Assembly: GCA_039519185.1 (NCBI GenBank) | Contig: CM076847.1 | Location: 28,393,251-28,457,250, forward strand | Direction: 5' to 3' | Origin: Astragalus membranaceus | Lineage: Eukaryota; Streptophyta; Magnoliopsida; Fabales; Fabaceae | Length of the DNA: 64,000 nt | Shown here: in pieces, positions 9,769 through 20,715 of the stretch | How the letters are laid out: each line of letters opens with the position of its first letter | Numbering within the stretch: position 1 is the first letter of the stretch | Notes under the pieces: generated by a model | Databases searched by the model: none | Told to the model about the DNA's origin: nothing | Seen by the model: only the letters and a program-made list of their open reading frames with translations | Translations under genes and position numbers: made by a program

Positions 9769-11997
9769 GTGCGACTACATCGGTATTGGACACGCTCACA
9801 GGCCAGAGGAATGGCAATCTTAAGTGACCTCGATCAACCTCAACCAGCAACAGAGAATCAGGGTCATCCAGTTTCGGGCTCAGGGAATGGAAATGGGGCA
9901 GGCTCGGGCCTCGAGGTACAGAATCAGAACCATTCAGCTCCTGGTAACTCCAGTCAGGGTGATCCTGAGATGAGAAATGAAATGAATGCCATGAAGGCAC
10001 AGATGAGTGAGATGATGAGACTCTTGTTGTCCTTGAAGAATGGGAATGACTTTCAAGCTGCTCAGTGGCCTCCTTATGGCCTTCCTTTGGGTTATACCCC
10101 TCCAAATCAAGAAGCTAACCCGGGAGCTGGTCCCGTGGCAATAGTTGAGAATGTACAGCCAACGTCAGTCGGATTAGAAGGAATGACTGTTAAACCCCGA
10201 GTTCAGATCCCGCATCCAATTGTTATACCTCAGCCCACTCCTCAGAATCTCACTCCACAGCCAGCTGCCTTTCCACAGACTCAAGGCTTTGTGTCCGGAA
10301 ACTCTGTTTACCCTCAGGTTCAGCACTCAATGCTTCCACCTCCTTATGGTGTAAGTAACTCCCCTCAAGTCTATTCCGCTGAGCACCAGCAGACCAAAGA
10401 GCAGTTCCAGATGTTAGAAGAAAGATTAAGAATGATTGAAGGCTTTGGCTCCAGGGCTAGGGAGGCCAGAGACTTGTGCCTTATTCCCGATGTGGTGTTG
10501 CCTCCAAAATTCAAGGTCCCCGATTTTGACAAGTTCAGAGGTGCGACCTGCCCAAAGAGTCACTTGACGATGTATTGTAGGAAGATGTCTACTTACTCCC
10601 GTGATGACAAACTATTAATCCATTGCTTCCAAGACAGCCTTGCTGGGGCATCTCTTAATTGGTAAATGAAGTTAGAGCCATTCCAAGTTCGCTGTTGGAA
10701 GGATTTAGCAGATGCATTCCTCAAGCAATATCAATACAATACAGACATGGCGCCAGACCGAACACAGTTGCAGAGCATGAGCAAGAAGGACAATGAATCA
10801 TTCAAAGAGTATGCCCAGCGATGGAGGGCTTTGGCTGCACAAGTTACAGCTCCTCTTTTAGACAAAGAATTGGTTTCTATGTTCATGTAAACCTTGCCAC
10901 CGCTATACTATGACCGCCTGATCAGCAGTGCATCATCCAATTTTTCAGATATGGTGATTGTGGGAGAGAGATTGGAGAACGGATTGAGAAGTGCACAGGG
11001 GTCCACAAGTAACACAAGCTCCTAAAAGAAGCCATTCTCCGGCTTTCCCAAAAAGAAAGAAGGGGAAACCAATACCATCACTATCAGCCCACCATACCAG
11101 CCACCCAACATCCCAGTTCCCACTCCCGCACAAACAGTCCGTCCATCCCAAAACAATAATCAAAGCAACCACCAAAGGACCTATCAAAACAGAACAACCT
11201 TTGACCCAATTCCCATGTCATACACAGACCTTTTCAATTACCTCATCACCAATAAGCTCATCAATACAAGACCCATGAAACCTGTTCAACCACCTTACTT
11301 CAGAGGATACAACCTCAATAGTACCTGTGCCTTCCACGAAGGAGCAGTTGGGCATGTTGTAGAGGATTGCAAAGCCTTCAAGATAGTGGTGCAAGACTTG
11401 ATAGGCGCAAAGGGCATAACGTTCAAGCAGGAGGATCCAAGTATCATGACCAACCCGTTGCCCGGTCACGGGAAGCATGCTGCTAATGCAATCATGGATA
11501 TGAAGGAGCAGTCCCTAATCAGATCAGTAGAAGATATCCAGACTCCCTTAGAAATCATTCATGCAGAATTGTGCAAATTCGGGATTATTTGAATGGGTTG
11601 TGTTCAGAAAGGAGTTTGTACTAACGTCAGCTGTGTGGGAGTATGTGAAGCATTCAAGGTGGTGTTACAGGATCTGATCGATCGCCATATCATCCAGATG
11701 GGTATACAGGGGAAAGAAGAGGATGTTCTGACGTTCCAATCAGATGGGAGTAGAGGTGTGCAGAGACCTATCGAGGTGCCATACAGTCAGAATTCGGCTG
11801 TGGAAAGGCCAAAGACTATTGTGATCCCATTTCCAGCTCCTAGCAAGAAGAACAATAATGTCCCATGGAGTTACAGTGTGCCATTTCCGGCTCCGAAATC
11901 TCAAGCTGCTCTTGACATCACCAATATTGCAGGGAGTAGTGGGGTAACCAGAAGTGGGCGTGTGTATGTTCCCCAAGCTCAGGAAGAGGGTCTGTAA
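9769..11997 (+). pseudogene. Ogre gag with several nonsense mutations
   Basis: One continuous reading frame runs from 9769 with stops at 10663, 10888, 11023 and 11590 before ending at 11995-11997. Residues about 70-85 form a short helix (MKAQMSEMMRLLLSLK). The retrotransposon gag core begins near 10500, with PPKFKVPDFDKFRG and a run ending in ASLNW just before the first stop. That stop falls where a Tyr codon is expected, and the following motif SFKEYAQRWR is typical of Ty3 gag. A CAFHEG...GH...C segment near 11327-11370 resembles a modified zinc knuckle. The final stop lies inside the SINE-like insertion that begins at 11993. Before that insertion the frame ran straight into protease. Confidence 0.85.
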
Positions 11998-12479
11998 CAG
12001 CCCAGGTCCACCGCAGCGGCCACCCCGGTCCCACTGTTACCTCACGGTCTTCTCTACCCCTCTTGTAGAGTTTTTGCCTTCCGTGGGAATCGAACCTTGC
12101 ACCTGAGGCATAAGTGCAAGTTAAACCCCCTTCCCACTACCAATTGAGCGCGCCTTTTTATTGTAACAGCCCAGGTCCACCGCAGCGGCCACTCCGGTCC
12201 CACTGTTACCTCACGGTCTTCTCTACCCCTCTTGTAGAGTTTTTGCCTTCCGTGGGAATCGAACCTTGCACCTGAGGCATAAGTGCAAGTTAAACCCCCT
12301 TCCCACTACCAATTGAGCGCGCGCTCAATTGGTAGTGGGAAGGGGGTTTAACTTGCACTTATGCCTCAGGTGCAAGGTTCGATTCCCACGGAAGGCAAAA
12401 ACTCTACAAGAGGGGTAGAGAAGACCGTGAGGTAACAGTGGGACCGGGGTGGCCGCTGCGGTGGACCTGGGCTGTTACA
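11993..12479. mobile_element. tRNA-derived SINE-like trimer with inverted copies
   Basis: The 487-bp insertion is flanked by GGGTC (11988-11992 and 12480-12484). Copies 1 (11993-12154) and 2 (12162-12320) are in minus orientation, separated by TTTTTAT. Copy 3 (12321-12479) is on the plus strand. Each copy reads, in its own orientation, GCGCTCAATTGG (A-box-like) then GGTTCGATTCC (a perfect B box) about 45 bp later, as in RNA polymerase III promoters of tRNA-derived SINEs. Copies 2 and 3 form a near-perfect palindrome. A base at which copies 1 and 2 differ (CACCCC versus CACTCC) is shared by copies 1 and 3. The SINE assignment is by promoter boxes. The TG...CA ends and 5-bp duplication would also fit an LTR-type integration. 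Confidence 0.65.
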
Positions 12480-12540
12480 GGGTCCTTCTAAGGCAACAGA
12501 AGAGAGAATCCGAAAAGGAAAGAATGTAGAGCCAGAGCCT

Positions 12541-13764
12541 GTGATAAGTAGGAAGGTGTCAGACCCAGAGGTTACTGAATTCTTGAAGATAATGCGACAG
12601 AGTGACTACAAAGTGGTGGATCAGCTACACCACACCCCAGCCAAAATTTCCATCATGTCCCTATTACTAAACTCAGAAGCCCACCGTGATGCCTTGGTTA
12701 AAGTACTGAATGAGGCCCATGTCGCCCAAGATATTACTGTCAATCAGTTGGATGGCATAGTTGGGAATATCGTTGCATCTAACTACATTACTTTCACCGA
12801 TGATGAGCTCACCCCGGAGGGGAAGGGGCACAATAAGGCGTTGCATATCTCAGTGAAGTGCGGTGAATATATGCTCTCCAGGGTTCTCATTGACAATGGA
12901 TCCTCATTGAATGTTATGCCCAGATCAACAATGAACAAGTTAGAGGTAGATTGTTCCTACATGAAACCAAGCTCAACCCTGGTCAGAGCCTTTGATGGGT
13001 CTAAGAAAGAAGTCATGGGGGAAATGGAGTTTCCAATGCAAATAGGGCCTGAGGTGTTCTATGTGATCTTTCAGATTATGGACATTGAATCCTCATACAA
13101 CTGCCTCTTGGGGAGACCTTGGATCCATGCAGCAGGCGCTGTCCCTTCAACACTTCACCAAAAACTCAAGTTTATAGTCGACGATAAGCTTGTAGTTGTC
13201 TTTGAGAAGGAAGAGTTCACAGTCAGCAAGCCTGTCCCCTCTCATTATGTTGAAGCTGCAGAGGAATCCATTGAATCCGCCTTTCAATCCTTAGAAATTG
13301 CGAACGCTGTGTTCGTAGGTGAAGAATCCCCACTACCTGCACCCAGGTTGTCCAATGCTGATATTATGGTAGCAAAAGTCATGCTGAAGAATGGCTATCA
13401 TATTGGGAAGGGACTAGGAAGATCTGAACAAGGAATTCTGTCACCCGTGCTTCTGCAAGAATACAAGGACAGACGTGGGTTAGGCTATTGGCCCACTCCA
13501 GCTGATAAAAGAAGAATGGCTGAGGAAAAGCGTGAGAAGAGGTTGGCTAGGCTTCAGGGAAGAGAACCCAGATCGATGATGGCCCCCATAGGTGACCTCA
13601 AGCAAAATTTCAGGAGTGCTGGCATGCTGAACCCTAATCAGATAGCTGTCATCGAGGAAGAGTTAGCTGAAGAAGGCGAGGGTCGGGGCCTAGTTCGTCG
13701 CAGTGTTGCAGGAGAAGAAGTTGGCAACTGGAAGACCGTCGATTTCCCTGTTGTTTTCATTTAA
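12541..13764 (+). CDS. Ogre protease and G-patch region of gag-pol
   Basis: This 407-codon open segment is in frame with gag at 9769 (the 492-bp insertion plus duplication is a multiple of three). The aspartic protease lies near residues 100-200, with LIDNGSSLNVMP as the active-site loop; Asp-Asn-Gly-Ser replaces the usual Asp-Thr-Gly-Ser, as in Tat-lineage elements. The conserved flap-end segment is LLGRPWIH. A G-patch follows at about residues 283-325, with GYHIGKGLGR and RRGLGYWP; in this lineage it sits between protease and reverse transcriptase. The frame is a fragment of a polyprotein, not a free-standing gene. The true start is in gag, so the ATG at 12541 is only where the frame is listed. 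Confidence 0.85.
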   Translation: MISRKVSDPEVTEFLKIMRQSDYKVVDQLHHTPAKISIMSLLLNSEAHRDALVKVLNEAHVAQDITVNQLDGIVGNIVASNYITFTDDELTPEGKGHNKALHISVKCGEYMLSRVLIDNGSSLNVMPRSTMNKLEVDCSYMKPSSTLVRAFDGSKKEVMGEMEFPMQIGPEVFYVIFQIMDIESSYNCLLGRPWIHAAGAVPSTLHQKLKFIVDDKLVVVFEKEEFTVSKPVPSHYVEAAEESIESAFQSLEIANAVFVGEESPLPAPRLSNADIMVAKVMLKNGYHIGKGLGRSEQGILSPVLLQEYKDRRGLGYWPTPADKRRMAEEKREKRLARLQGREPRSMMAPIGDLKQNFRSAGMLNPNQIAVIEEELAEEGEGRGLVRRSVAGEEVGNWKTVDFPVVFI

Positions 13765-13976
13765 AAGTAATGATCTTTGTAATGCAAATCCTTTGGCTCT
13801 TCCCAAGGCCTTAGAACATTTTCATAGGGGCTTGCATGTTTTCTTTTAGATATCATCTATCAATAAAATGTAGTTTCGAATTCTCAAATGAATAAAAATT
13901 GCTTTTTGCATCTTCATTTTGTGTCTCTATTTTTGCATGTTCATTACTTTTCTATTCCCGCGAATGCAGATCAAAA

Positions 13977-14441
13977 ATGAACGCCTCTGAAAATAATGAT
14001 GCCAACGGTTCATATGTTAATTTTTATTACCCCGTTAATCAAGCTGAGGAGGATGCTGAGGATGACTGGGAAACTCCTCCGGAACTAATGAGAATGGTTG
14101 GGCAAGAAGAAAAGGTTATTCAGCCACATGGGGAAACTGTTGAGATCATCAACTTTGGCACAGGGGGTGAAAAGAAAGAAGTCAAGGTTGGCACTTCAAT
14201 GAAAAAGAGTGAGCATGAGAAGTTGGTTCAACTCCTGCGGGACTACATTGATGTCTTTGCATGGTCGCACATGTTAAGTCACACCACTTGGCTGGTGTCG
14301 AAGATGGATCCTATCAAGTATATCTTCGAGAACCCTGCGCTTACAGGAAGAATTACCAGATGGCAGATGCAGTTGTCAGAATATGATCTTCTTTATGTCA
14401 CTCAAAAGGCCATCAGCTGGCTGATGCACTGGCCACGTTAG
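13977..14441 (+). pseudogene. Remnant joining RT start to RNase H end
   Basis: The first part reads as the segment just before reverse transcriptase (FGTGGEKKEVKVGTSM, then LLRDYIDVFAWS near 14260). From about 14275 the sequence jumps to what is normally the RNase H end in this family (ALTGRITRWQMQLSEYDLLYV). The reverse transcriptase palm with its YxDD box and most of RNase H are absent. The deletion is internal and the element cannot make its own polymerase. A stop follows at 14439-14441. Confidence 0.8.
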
Positions 14442-14446
14442 CTTCA

Positions 14447-15810
14447 ATGTTTAATATCAACTGTGAGAAGAACTTGACCCAGATCAGAATTCAGCATCGA
14501 GGTTTGCCGGCACACTACCACTACTCCTGCGCAGCAATTGAAGATAAAGAAGATGATAAGCCTTGGTATCATGACATCAAGCAGTATATCCTGAACAGAG
14601 AGTATCCTCCAGGGGTATCGGAAAATGATAAAAGAACACTTAGAAGGCTGTCAATGAATTTCTTCTTGAGTGGCGAGGTGCTCTACAAGAGGAATGATGA
14701 TAAAGTACTCCTTAGGTGTGTGGCAAAGGAGGAAGCAGAAAGGATCATGAGGGAGGTGCATGAGGGCTCGTTTGGGACTCATTCCAACGGGCATACTATG
14801 GCAAGGAAGATATTAAGGGCTGGCTACTATTGGCTGCAGATGGAGTCAGACTGCTACTGTTTTGTAAGAAAGTGCCACAAATGCCAGATTTATGCCGATC
14901 ACATACATGTGCCACCGACTTCATTAAATGTCTTGACTGCATCCTGGCCATTTTCAATGTGGGGCATGGATGTCATTGGTCCCATAGAGCCCAAGGCGTC
15001 AAACGGGCACCGCTTCATTCTAGTTGCAATTCATTACTTCACCAAATGGGTTGAAGCTGCTTCATATTCCAGCATAACCAGTTCTGTGGTTGCCAAGTTT
15101 GTAAAGAAGGACCTGGTGTGTCGCTATGGTCTCCCTGATAAAATCATCACGGACAATGGTAGCAATCTGAATAGTAAAATGATGAAAGAATTCTGCACAG
15201 AGTTTAAGATCAAACATCACAATTCCCCTCCCTACCGTCCGAAGATGAATGGGGCAATTGAAGCAGCCAATAAGAATATCAAGAGAATCGTGTAGAAGAT
15301 GGTAGTAACCTATAAAGACTGGCACGAAATGCTCCCCTTTGCTTTGCACGGGTATCGCACCTCAGTACGCACTTCGACCGGGGCAACCCCCTTCTCTCTA
15401 GTGTATGGGTCAGAAGCAGTTCTTCCCATTGAAGTTGAGATACCCTCTCTCCGAGTGCTCATGGAAACCAAGTTAGAAGAGGCTGAATGGGTTCAAACCC
15501 GTTTAGATCAGTTGAATCTCATAGAGGAAAAGAGAATTGCAGCTTTGTGTCATGGTCAGATATATTAACAAAGGATTAAGACAGCTTTTGACAAGAAGGT
15601 TCGTCCCTGAGAATTCAGCGAAGGAGACCTTGTGCTCAAGAGAATCCTGCCTATCCAGACTGACCCCCGTGGGAAATGGGCTCCTAGCTATGATGGACCA
15701 TATGTGGTAAAGAAAGCCTTTTCTGGAGGAGCATTGATACTCCCTAACATGGACGGTGAAGAACTCAGAAACCCAGTCAATTCAGATTCGGTCAAGAAAT
15801 ATTACGCCTG
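14447..15810 (+). pseudogene. Ogre integrase, broken by stops
   Basis: The HHCC zinc domain is present at about 14757-14885 (VHEGSFGTHS... then C-x2-C in RKCHKC). The catalytic core has GMDVIGP near 14965 and ITDNGS near 15150. The catalytic Glu is in GAIEAAN near 15259, giving D-35-E spacing between the last two residues. A stop at 15293-15295 interrupts the core, apparently a Glu codon changed to TAG. A second stop follows at 15566-15568, and a third in RP*EF near 15608. The C-terminal segment ends in VKKYYA before TGA at about 15809. All catalytic residues survive, so decay is recent relative to the RT deletion or driven by point mutation. Confidence 0.85.
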
Positions 15811-15857
15811 AGAAAAATAAAAAGAAAAAGAGAAAGATGAGCCAAGCAAGAATTAGC

Positions 15858-15937
15858 TTGCTAGGTTGAAAACCCGAAAGGGCGGCCTAGGCAAAATTGA
15901 GCGACCCGGTGGATTGAAAACCCAAAAGGGCGATCCA
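15858..15937 (+). repeat. Two covarying hairpins around CCC-N4-GGG
   Basis: Copy 1 has an outer stem CTAGG (15861-15865) with CCTAG (15886-15890), extendable to TTGCTAGG with one bulge. Its inner hairpin is CCC-GAAA-GGG. Copy 2 has an outer stem TGGAT (15910-15914) with ATCCA (15933-15937) and an inner hairpin CCC-AAAA-GGG. The sequence between the stems (TTGAAAA...C) is shared. Confidence 0.65.
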
Positions 15938-17189
15938 GGCAAAAATTAGGGTCAGAAAAGTTGGACATAAAAAGGAAAAATGAAAGGGGGCAAGCAGCGC
16001 CTCCAAAAGCTTGGATAAAAGGGTGATCAAGGCTGCAAGTATGAGCAGTTGGCATCAGATGCTCCAGAGACAAAGACTGTTCATAAGATCTGCTGCGTTC
16101 GTTCTCTTGTTTTTCTTAGTTTCAGAAAAAATTCCAATGTACTCTCTTCAGTCAGCGTGACATTCTGCATGTCTGATTTCCATATGAATAAAAGTCCAAA
16201 TTTTTCACTCTATCAGTTTGTTGTCTTATCATTGCTTTCTTTTCATTTTTGATTTTAAACTACATTTTATGGTAGATGATAAATCATGGAAATGTGCATA
16301 AGTCATAGAATTAAGGTCATTGCGAAAATTTTGAAAACAACGACAAAAAGAGACGATCTTTCAGTCAAGTAAGTTCACAAAAATCAAATAAGAAACGCTG
16401 ATTGCATTAGAGCAAGAGGACGAGCTCGACTCCCGAATTCTTATCATAGACGATCGTTGTGTCTCACAACGCAAGTCCCGCGAGTTGGTCGGACCAGCAA
16501 AAGAAAAGCCAAAAAAAAAGAAAAAAAAAGCAAAAGAGCAATAAACAAATATAGTCATGCACTACATACACCAAGCATAAAACCATGCACTCATCAGACG
16601 TAGAAAATAATAATAATAATAAAGTAAAGAAAAGAGAAATTCAGACATTTGCATTACATTCATCATAAGAAAAAGAAAAAGAAAATAGCAATCATGGCAT
16701 TTGCATTGCATGCATTGGTTCATTTTTCAGCTGCAGACAAGTGAGAAAGGATAAATACTTCGGTGTTAATGCTCGCCTTCAGATTCCAGAAAGCGCTACC
16801 CCAGTTGGGAGTTCGGAGGGGAGAGAAGAAAAAGAAAAAAGAAAAGAAAAAGAGACGAAAGAAAAGAAAAGAGAGCGCTCAGGCGCGCATTGCAGTTTGG
16901 AGCCCAGAGAGATCATCGCTCCTTTCTGCCCAGGTCTCACATCGTGTTCGAGCAACACGATGTACCGCAGCCCCATGTGAGGTTCAACGGAATAGTTGTA
17001 TCAGCCTAAGATACAGTGGACGCCGTGCATTGATCAGTATATCAGTTCCGGAGCTGATAACGATCCCCCCGGTCGCTCGAAAAGGCCAACAGGAAGCGTG
17101 CTCCTCAAAGCCACGTGCAAACTCGGATTCGTCAAGAGTTCGTTTAAGGATTATAGGTTTTAGGCAGCCTGGGCATTTTACCGCTTTCT

Positions 17190-17299
17190 GCACGCAAGTG
17201 CCCATTTTACTTTTTCTGTTCGCACGCAAGTGCCCATTTTACCTTTTCTGTCCGCACGTCAGTGTTCATTTACTGTTTTTGCATCGACACGAAAGTGTC
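17190..17299 (+). repeat. Tandem small tetraloop hairpins
   Basis: Units are GCAC-GCAA-GTGC (17190-17201 and 17222-17233), GCAC-GTCA-GTGT (17254-17265) and GACAC-GAAA-GTGTC (17286-17299), spaced about 32 bp apart. GCAA and GAAA fit the GNRA tetraloop class, and the first two units share long flanks (CCCATTTTAC). Confidence 0.6.
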
Positions 17300-17460
17300 T
17301 ATCTTTCCGAAAAAAGGAAAGGAGAAGAGAAAAATAGAAAAAATGAAAAAATTCGGGTTTTTCCAAGGAGACAAAATCGGTATAATTTCTGAATTCTTTA
17401 TTTCTATTTTGCCTCGAAATATGTCTCGGCCAATTCATATTTCTTGCCAAAATCTAAATA

Positions 17461-17472
17461 AAGAGGGGCAGC
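17461..17472 (+). other. Polypurine tract of the Ogre element
   Basis: AAGAGGGGCAGC directly precedes TGTCATACCCC, the start of the 3' LTR. It is the probable plus-strand primer site. Confidence 0.7.
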
Positions 17473-19113
17473 TGTCATACCCCAATTTTGTCCGCCCAAG
17501 TCAAAAACATTTTTTTAGAAAAAATATAACAATAAGGTAATTCATAATGTGTGGAAAATAGTGGATTTGTGCATTTATGTGTATTCATCCCCTATTTCAC
17601 ATTTTTTATTTGAATTATGCGCGCGCGTCAGTCGTAACTGCGTGAGCTGCCCTGTGCCCTTGTCATTTGGCACGTGTTTTTATTTTCAAAAAGGCCATTA
17701 TTAATTTTTCACACCCAAAAACATTTTTCTTAATTTTCAGGAATTTTAGAAAATAAAATAGTGCATATTTTTGCGTTTTTGGGCATTTAAATAAAAGCAA
17801 ATTAATTATTTTTGGACCAAGACCAGGTCAAGGACGTGGCATACATGTTACTCTACTAAGGGTAATTTTTGTATAATTTTGGAAAGAAAATCCTAGTGTA
17901 AAATAATTAAAAATACATTTTCCCCATTTTTAGTGCATAAAAAACCCAAAAAAGACCATTAAATATTCCCCAATTATTAAATGACAATTTTTGTTATCTA
18001 GAATAATTAAAGGGAATATTTTATGGTGGTCAAGTATATATGACACATTTTTAATAGGTGCACTTTCACTTCCATGCCCAAAAATTCTAAATTCAAAATT
18101 CAAAAGAAGGAAGTGTCATCAATAAGACAAAAGACCAAAAACAAGTTTTTTTTTCTCCTCCTCTCCCTTGCTTCATACGAATTCCCTTTCTCTCTCTCTC
18201 TCTCTCACACACACACAAAATTCTTCCACACTCTTCTATTCCTTATCCCCTAAGAATATGCTTTGTACTATTCTTAACTTTTCCCTTTTTGGTGACCATC
18301 ACTCACTCCCACATAGATTCATGCCCTCTTTTGTAAATTACCCCACCCATTTATACTCACCTCTTCACAAGAAAATACAAAATTACCTCTTTGGTAACAT
18401 TCCATCTCAATTATACCCTTAACCCTATTTTTACCTCACATCACATATGAGCCTCCATTCCCAAAAAAGGACAAGTTTTTTTCACACAAACTCTCCTCTC
18501 TTCTCTCCTCACGCCATTCTCCCTCTCTCCTTCACTCTCAGTTTGTGTTTTCTCACTACCCACAATCCAAGTGATCTCCAATCCTAGCTCTTCATTCAAA
18601 TTCAAAACCCAATCCTAGAGCACCTAGTAAAGAACAATGACCTAATTACCCCTAGACCCAAAACAACTCTATAAATACCCTCTCATTTACACACATCACA
18701 ATTTTTTGCTTCTCATTCTCCTACACTAAAACCCTAGCACACAAAAACCTCTCCCTTTTCCTCTCCTAAAACCGTAGCCCATAACCCTCCTCCCTCAACC
18801 ATTTTTGATTTTCTCTTCACCCAAACAGCACCATCTCACTTCATTCTCATCCCTCTTTCACATATCTCCTCCACTTTCCATTCAAGTTCAAACATCATCA
18901 TCAAAGAAGGTTTTCACCAAGCTTTTGTGGGCTAGAGTTGAAGAACCTTGGAGTCTTGTTGATTTGTGTCTAGTTTCATCTTCTCATCTCATTTCCTAGC
19001 TTGGAGTTAAGGTAAAATCCTTAAAACCTTGCATCACATTTGAGTTCTTGCCTCAAAAATGTAAAATCATTCATACTATCATCTTCATATTCTCATATTG
19101 TTGATTGTTGTTG

Positions 19114-19179
19114 GTGAGAAGTGTCATAAGCACTTTGACAAGCACTTAGGGAGGCTTGGGTGCTTATGGTGCTTCTCAC
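19114..19179 (+). other. Long stem-loop, 3' LTR copy
   Basis: GTGAGAAGTGTCATAAGCAC (19114-19133) pairs with 19160-19179 over 20 positions, with three G-U pairs and no mismatch. In the 5' LTR a single base change shortens the stem to 17. Confidence 0.65.
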
Positions 19180-19870
19180 CCTTGAATGATTGTTGATTGG
19201 TGTTGATTTGATCTTGATCCTTGCATTTCATGAAATAAAATGTTGTTTTATGGCATATTATGTTTCACATACTTGTAGAAAAAGAGGGTTTATGTTAAGT
19301 TTTGTGCATTTCTTTGCCTAATCACATGAACCTTTACCAAAAATGAGATTCAACATGCTTTGATGCTTTGATTGCTAAGATGATTTGCTTGATTATGGTT
19401 TGCCAATGATCATGCTTGAGGCTACTCTTTTGAATTCGCTTGTGCTTTGTAATCTCCTTGTTTACTCACATATTGTATCATCAATACTTAGATAGGTCCA
19501 TTCCATACATTACATCTTCCACTAGATGTGCATTTAGATTCCCTTTCGTTTTGTAGAAATATTTGAGTATGGTCCTCGCCTAGCATCTTCCATTAGATGT
19601 GCATTTAGGTTCAATCTTGCCTACTCTTGCATTTTTGCTTAATGCCCAATTCAAGTTCCTTTTTTGCCTATTTATGTGTTGTGGTCTAATATGTGTAGTC
19701 TAGGCTAATATTTGCTCATGAATTCAAATGAGATTAGCTGTAAAGTTATGTCCATGTTGTTGTTTGCCTAAGGATTCGATTTCAATGATTGTGCCATGCT
19801 TGAATCTCCAAATCTTCTCGCATTCATTGTTTTCTTTTCTAAATAGCTTAGCATGAAAATGGTGACTAGT

Positions 19871-20715
19871 GACAACTACCCATAACCTTTGTTAGTTTGG
19901 TTGTCCTAAGAGCCTAAATTTCAAAAAAAAGATGTTTTCATATGCATAAGCTACTAATGATAATCACCCATAACCTTTGTTAGTTTGATTATCATGAACG
20001 CTTTCAATTTCAAAAGATATTTTCCTAAGTATCAAAAGTCATAGCAAGTGTTAGTGTTGACCACCCATAACCTTTGTTAGTTTGGTCATCATGAAGGCTT
20101 TAATCTTTCAAAAAGAGATTTTTACATGCACTTAAGTGGGTTTTAGTAGTGATCACCCATAACCTTTGTTAGTTTGATTATTACGAACGCCCTTCACTTT
20201 TCAAAACCAAAGCAAAAAGACTTTCACTTTCAAGGCTCGTTAGAACTACGTCGCTTTGATTCCCATTTGGGATATGTAGGAGCGAGCCACAATCTCGTCA
20301 AGCACAACCATAAAAATTAGCATTTGCATAACAAAAAGAAAAAAGTTATTTTCATAACACAAAAAAAAGAATCACTTTTGCAAACCAAGATCATTTTCAG
20401 AACAAAATCATTCTCCTTTCAAGAATCATTTTCAAACCCATTGTCGCTAGTGGCTAATCAGAACCTTTGTTCGTCTAGCCATTGGTAGCATTATCTTTTT
20501 CCCAAAAGAACAACAAGCGATGATCACTCATAACCTTTGTTAGTTTGATCATTCGTGCCAATCAATCTCTTTCGAAAACCACTTTCAAAAGAGTAAATAA
20601 AAAACGAGTTGCTACTAATAGTCAATCAGAACCTTTGTTCGTCTGACTGGCGGTGGTGACTCTCATTTTCAAGAGTACTTAGCGGTGATTACTCATAACC
20701 TTGGTTAGTTTAATC
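19871..20715 (+). repeat. Array of eight covarying double-stem hairpins (3' LTR)
   Basis: This is the 3' LTR counterpart of 4912-5757. Several stem bases differ from the 5' copy. In unit 4 the stem is TGATCA with TGATTA, where the difference gives a G-U pair rather than a break. In unit 7 the right arm changes to CTGACT and loses one pair. Most differences between the two LTR arrays leave the stems intact. Confidence 0.75.

Larger units (their letters stand above)
15811..17472 (+). other. 3' noncoding region of the Ogre element
   Basis: About 1.66 kb between integrase and the 3' LTR without supported coding. It holds structured repeats: two CCC-N4-GGG hairpins (15858-15937), a third degraded copy near 16013-16034, and four tetraloop hairpins in tandem (17190-17299). 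It ends in a purine-rich tract. Open frames such as 16763-17392 run through A/G-rich low-complexity sequence and show no domain. Confidence 0.7.

Noticed and set aside
12321..12390. A functional tRNA gene
   Set aside because: The A and B boxes are present, but no cloverleaf acceptor stem is seen and the unit is repeated with a SINE-like tail.
16763..17392. 209-codon frame in the Ogre 3' noncoding region
   Set aside because: It starts in A/G-rich low-complexity sequence and crosses the tetraloop hairpins; no domain is seen.
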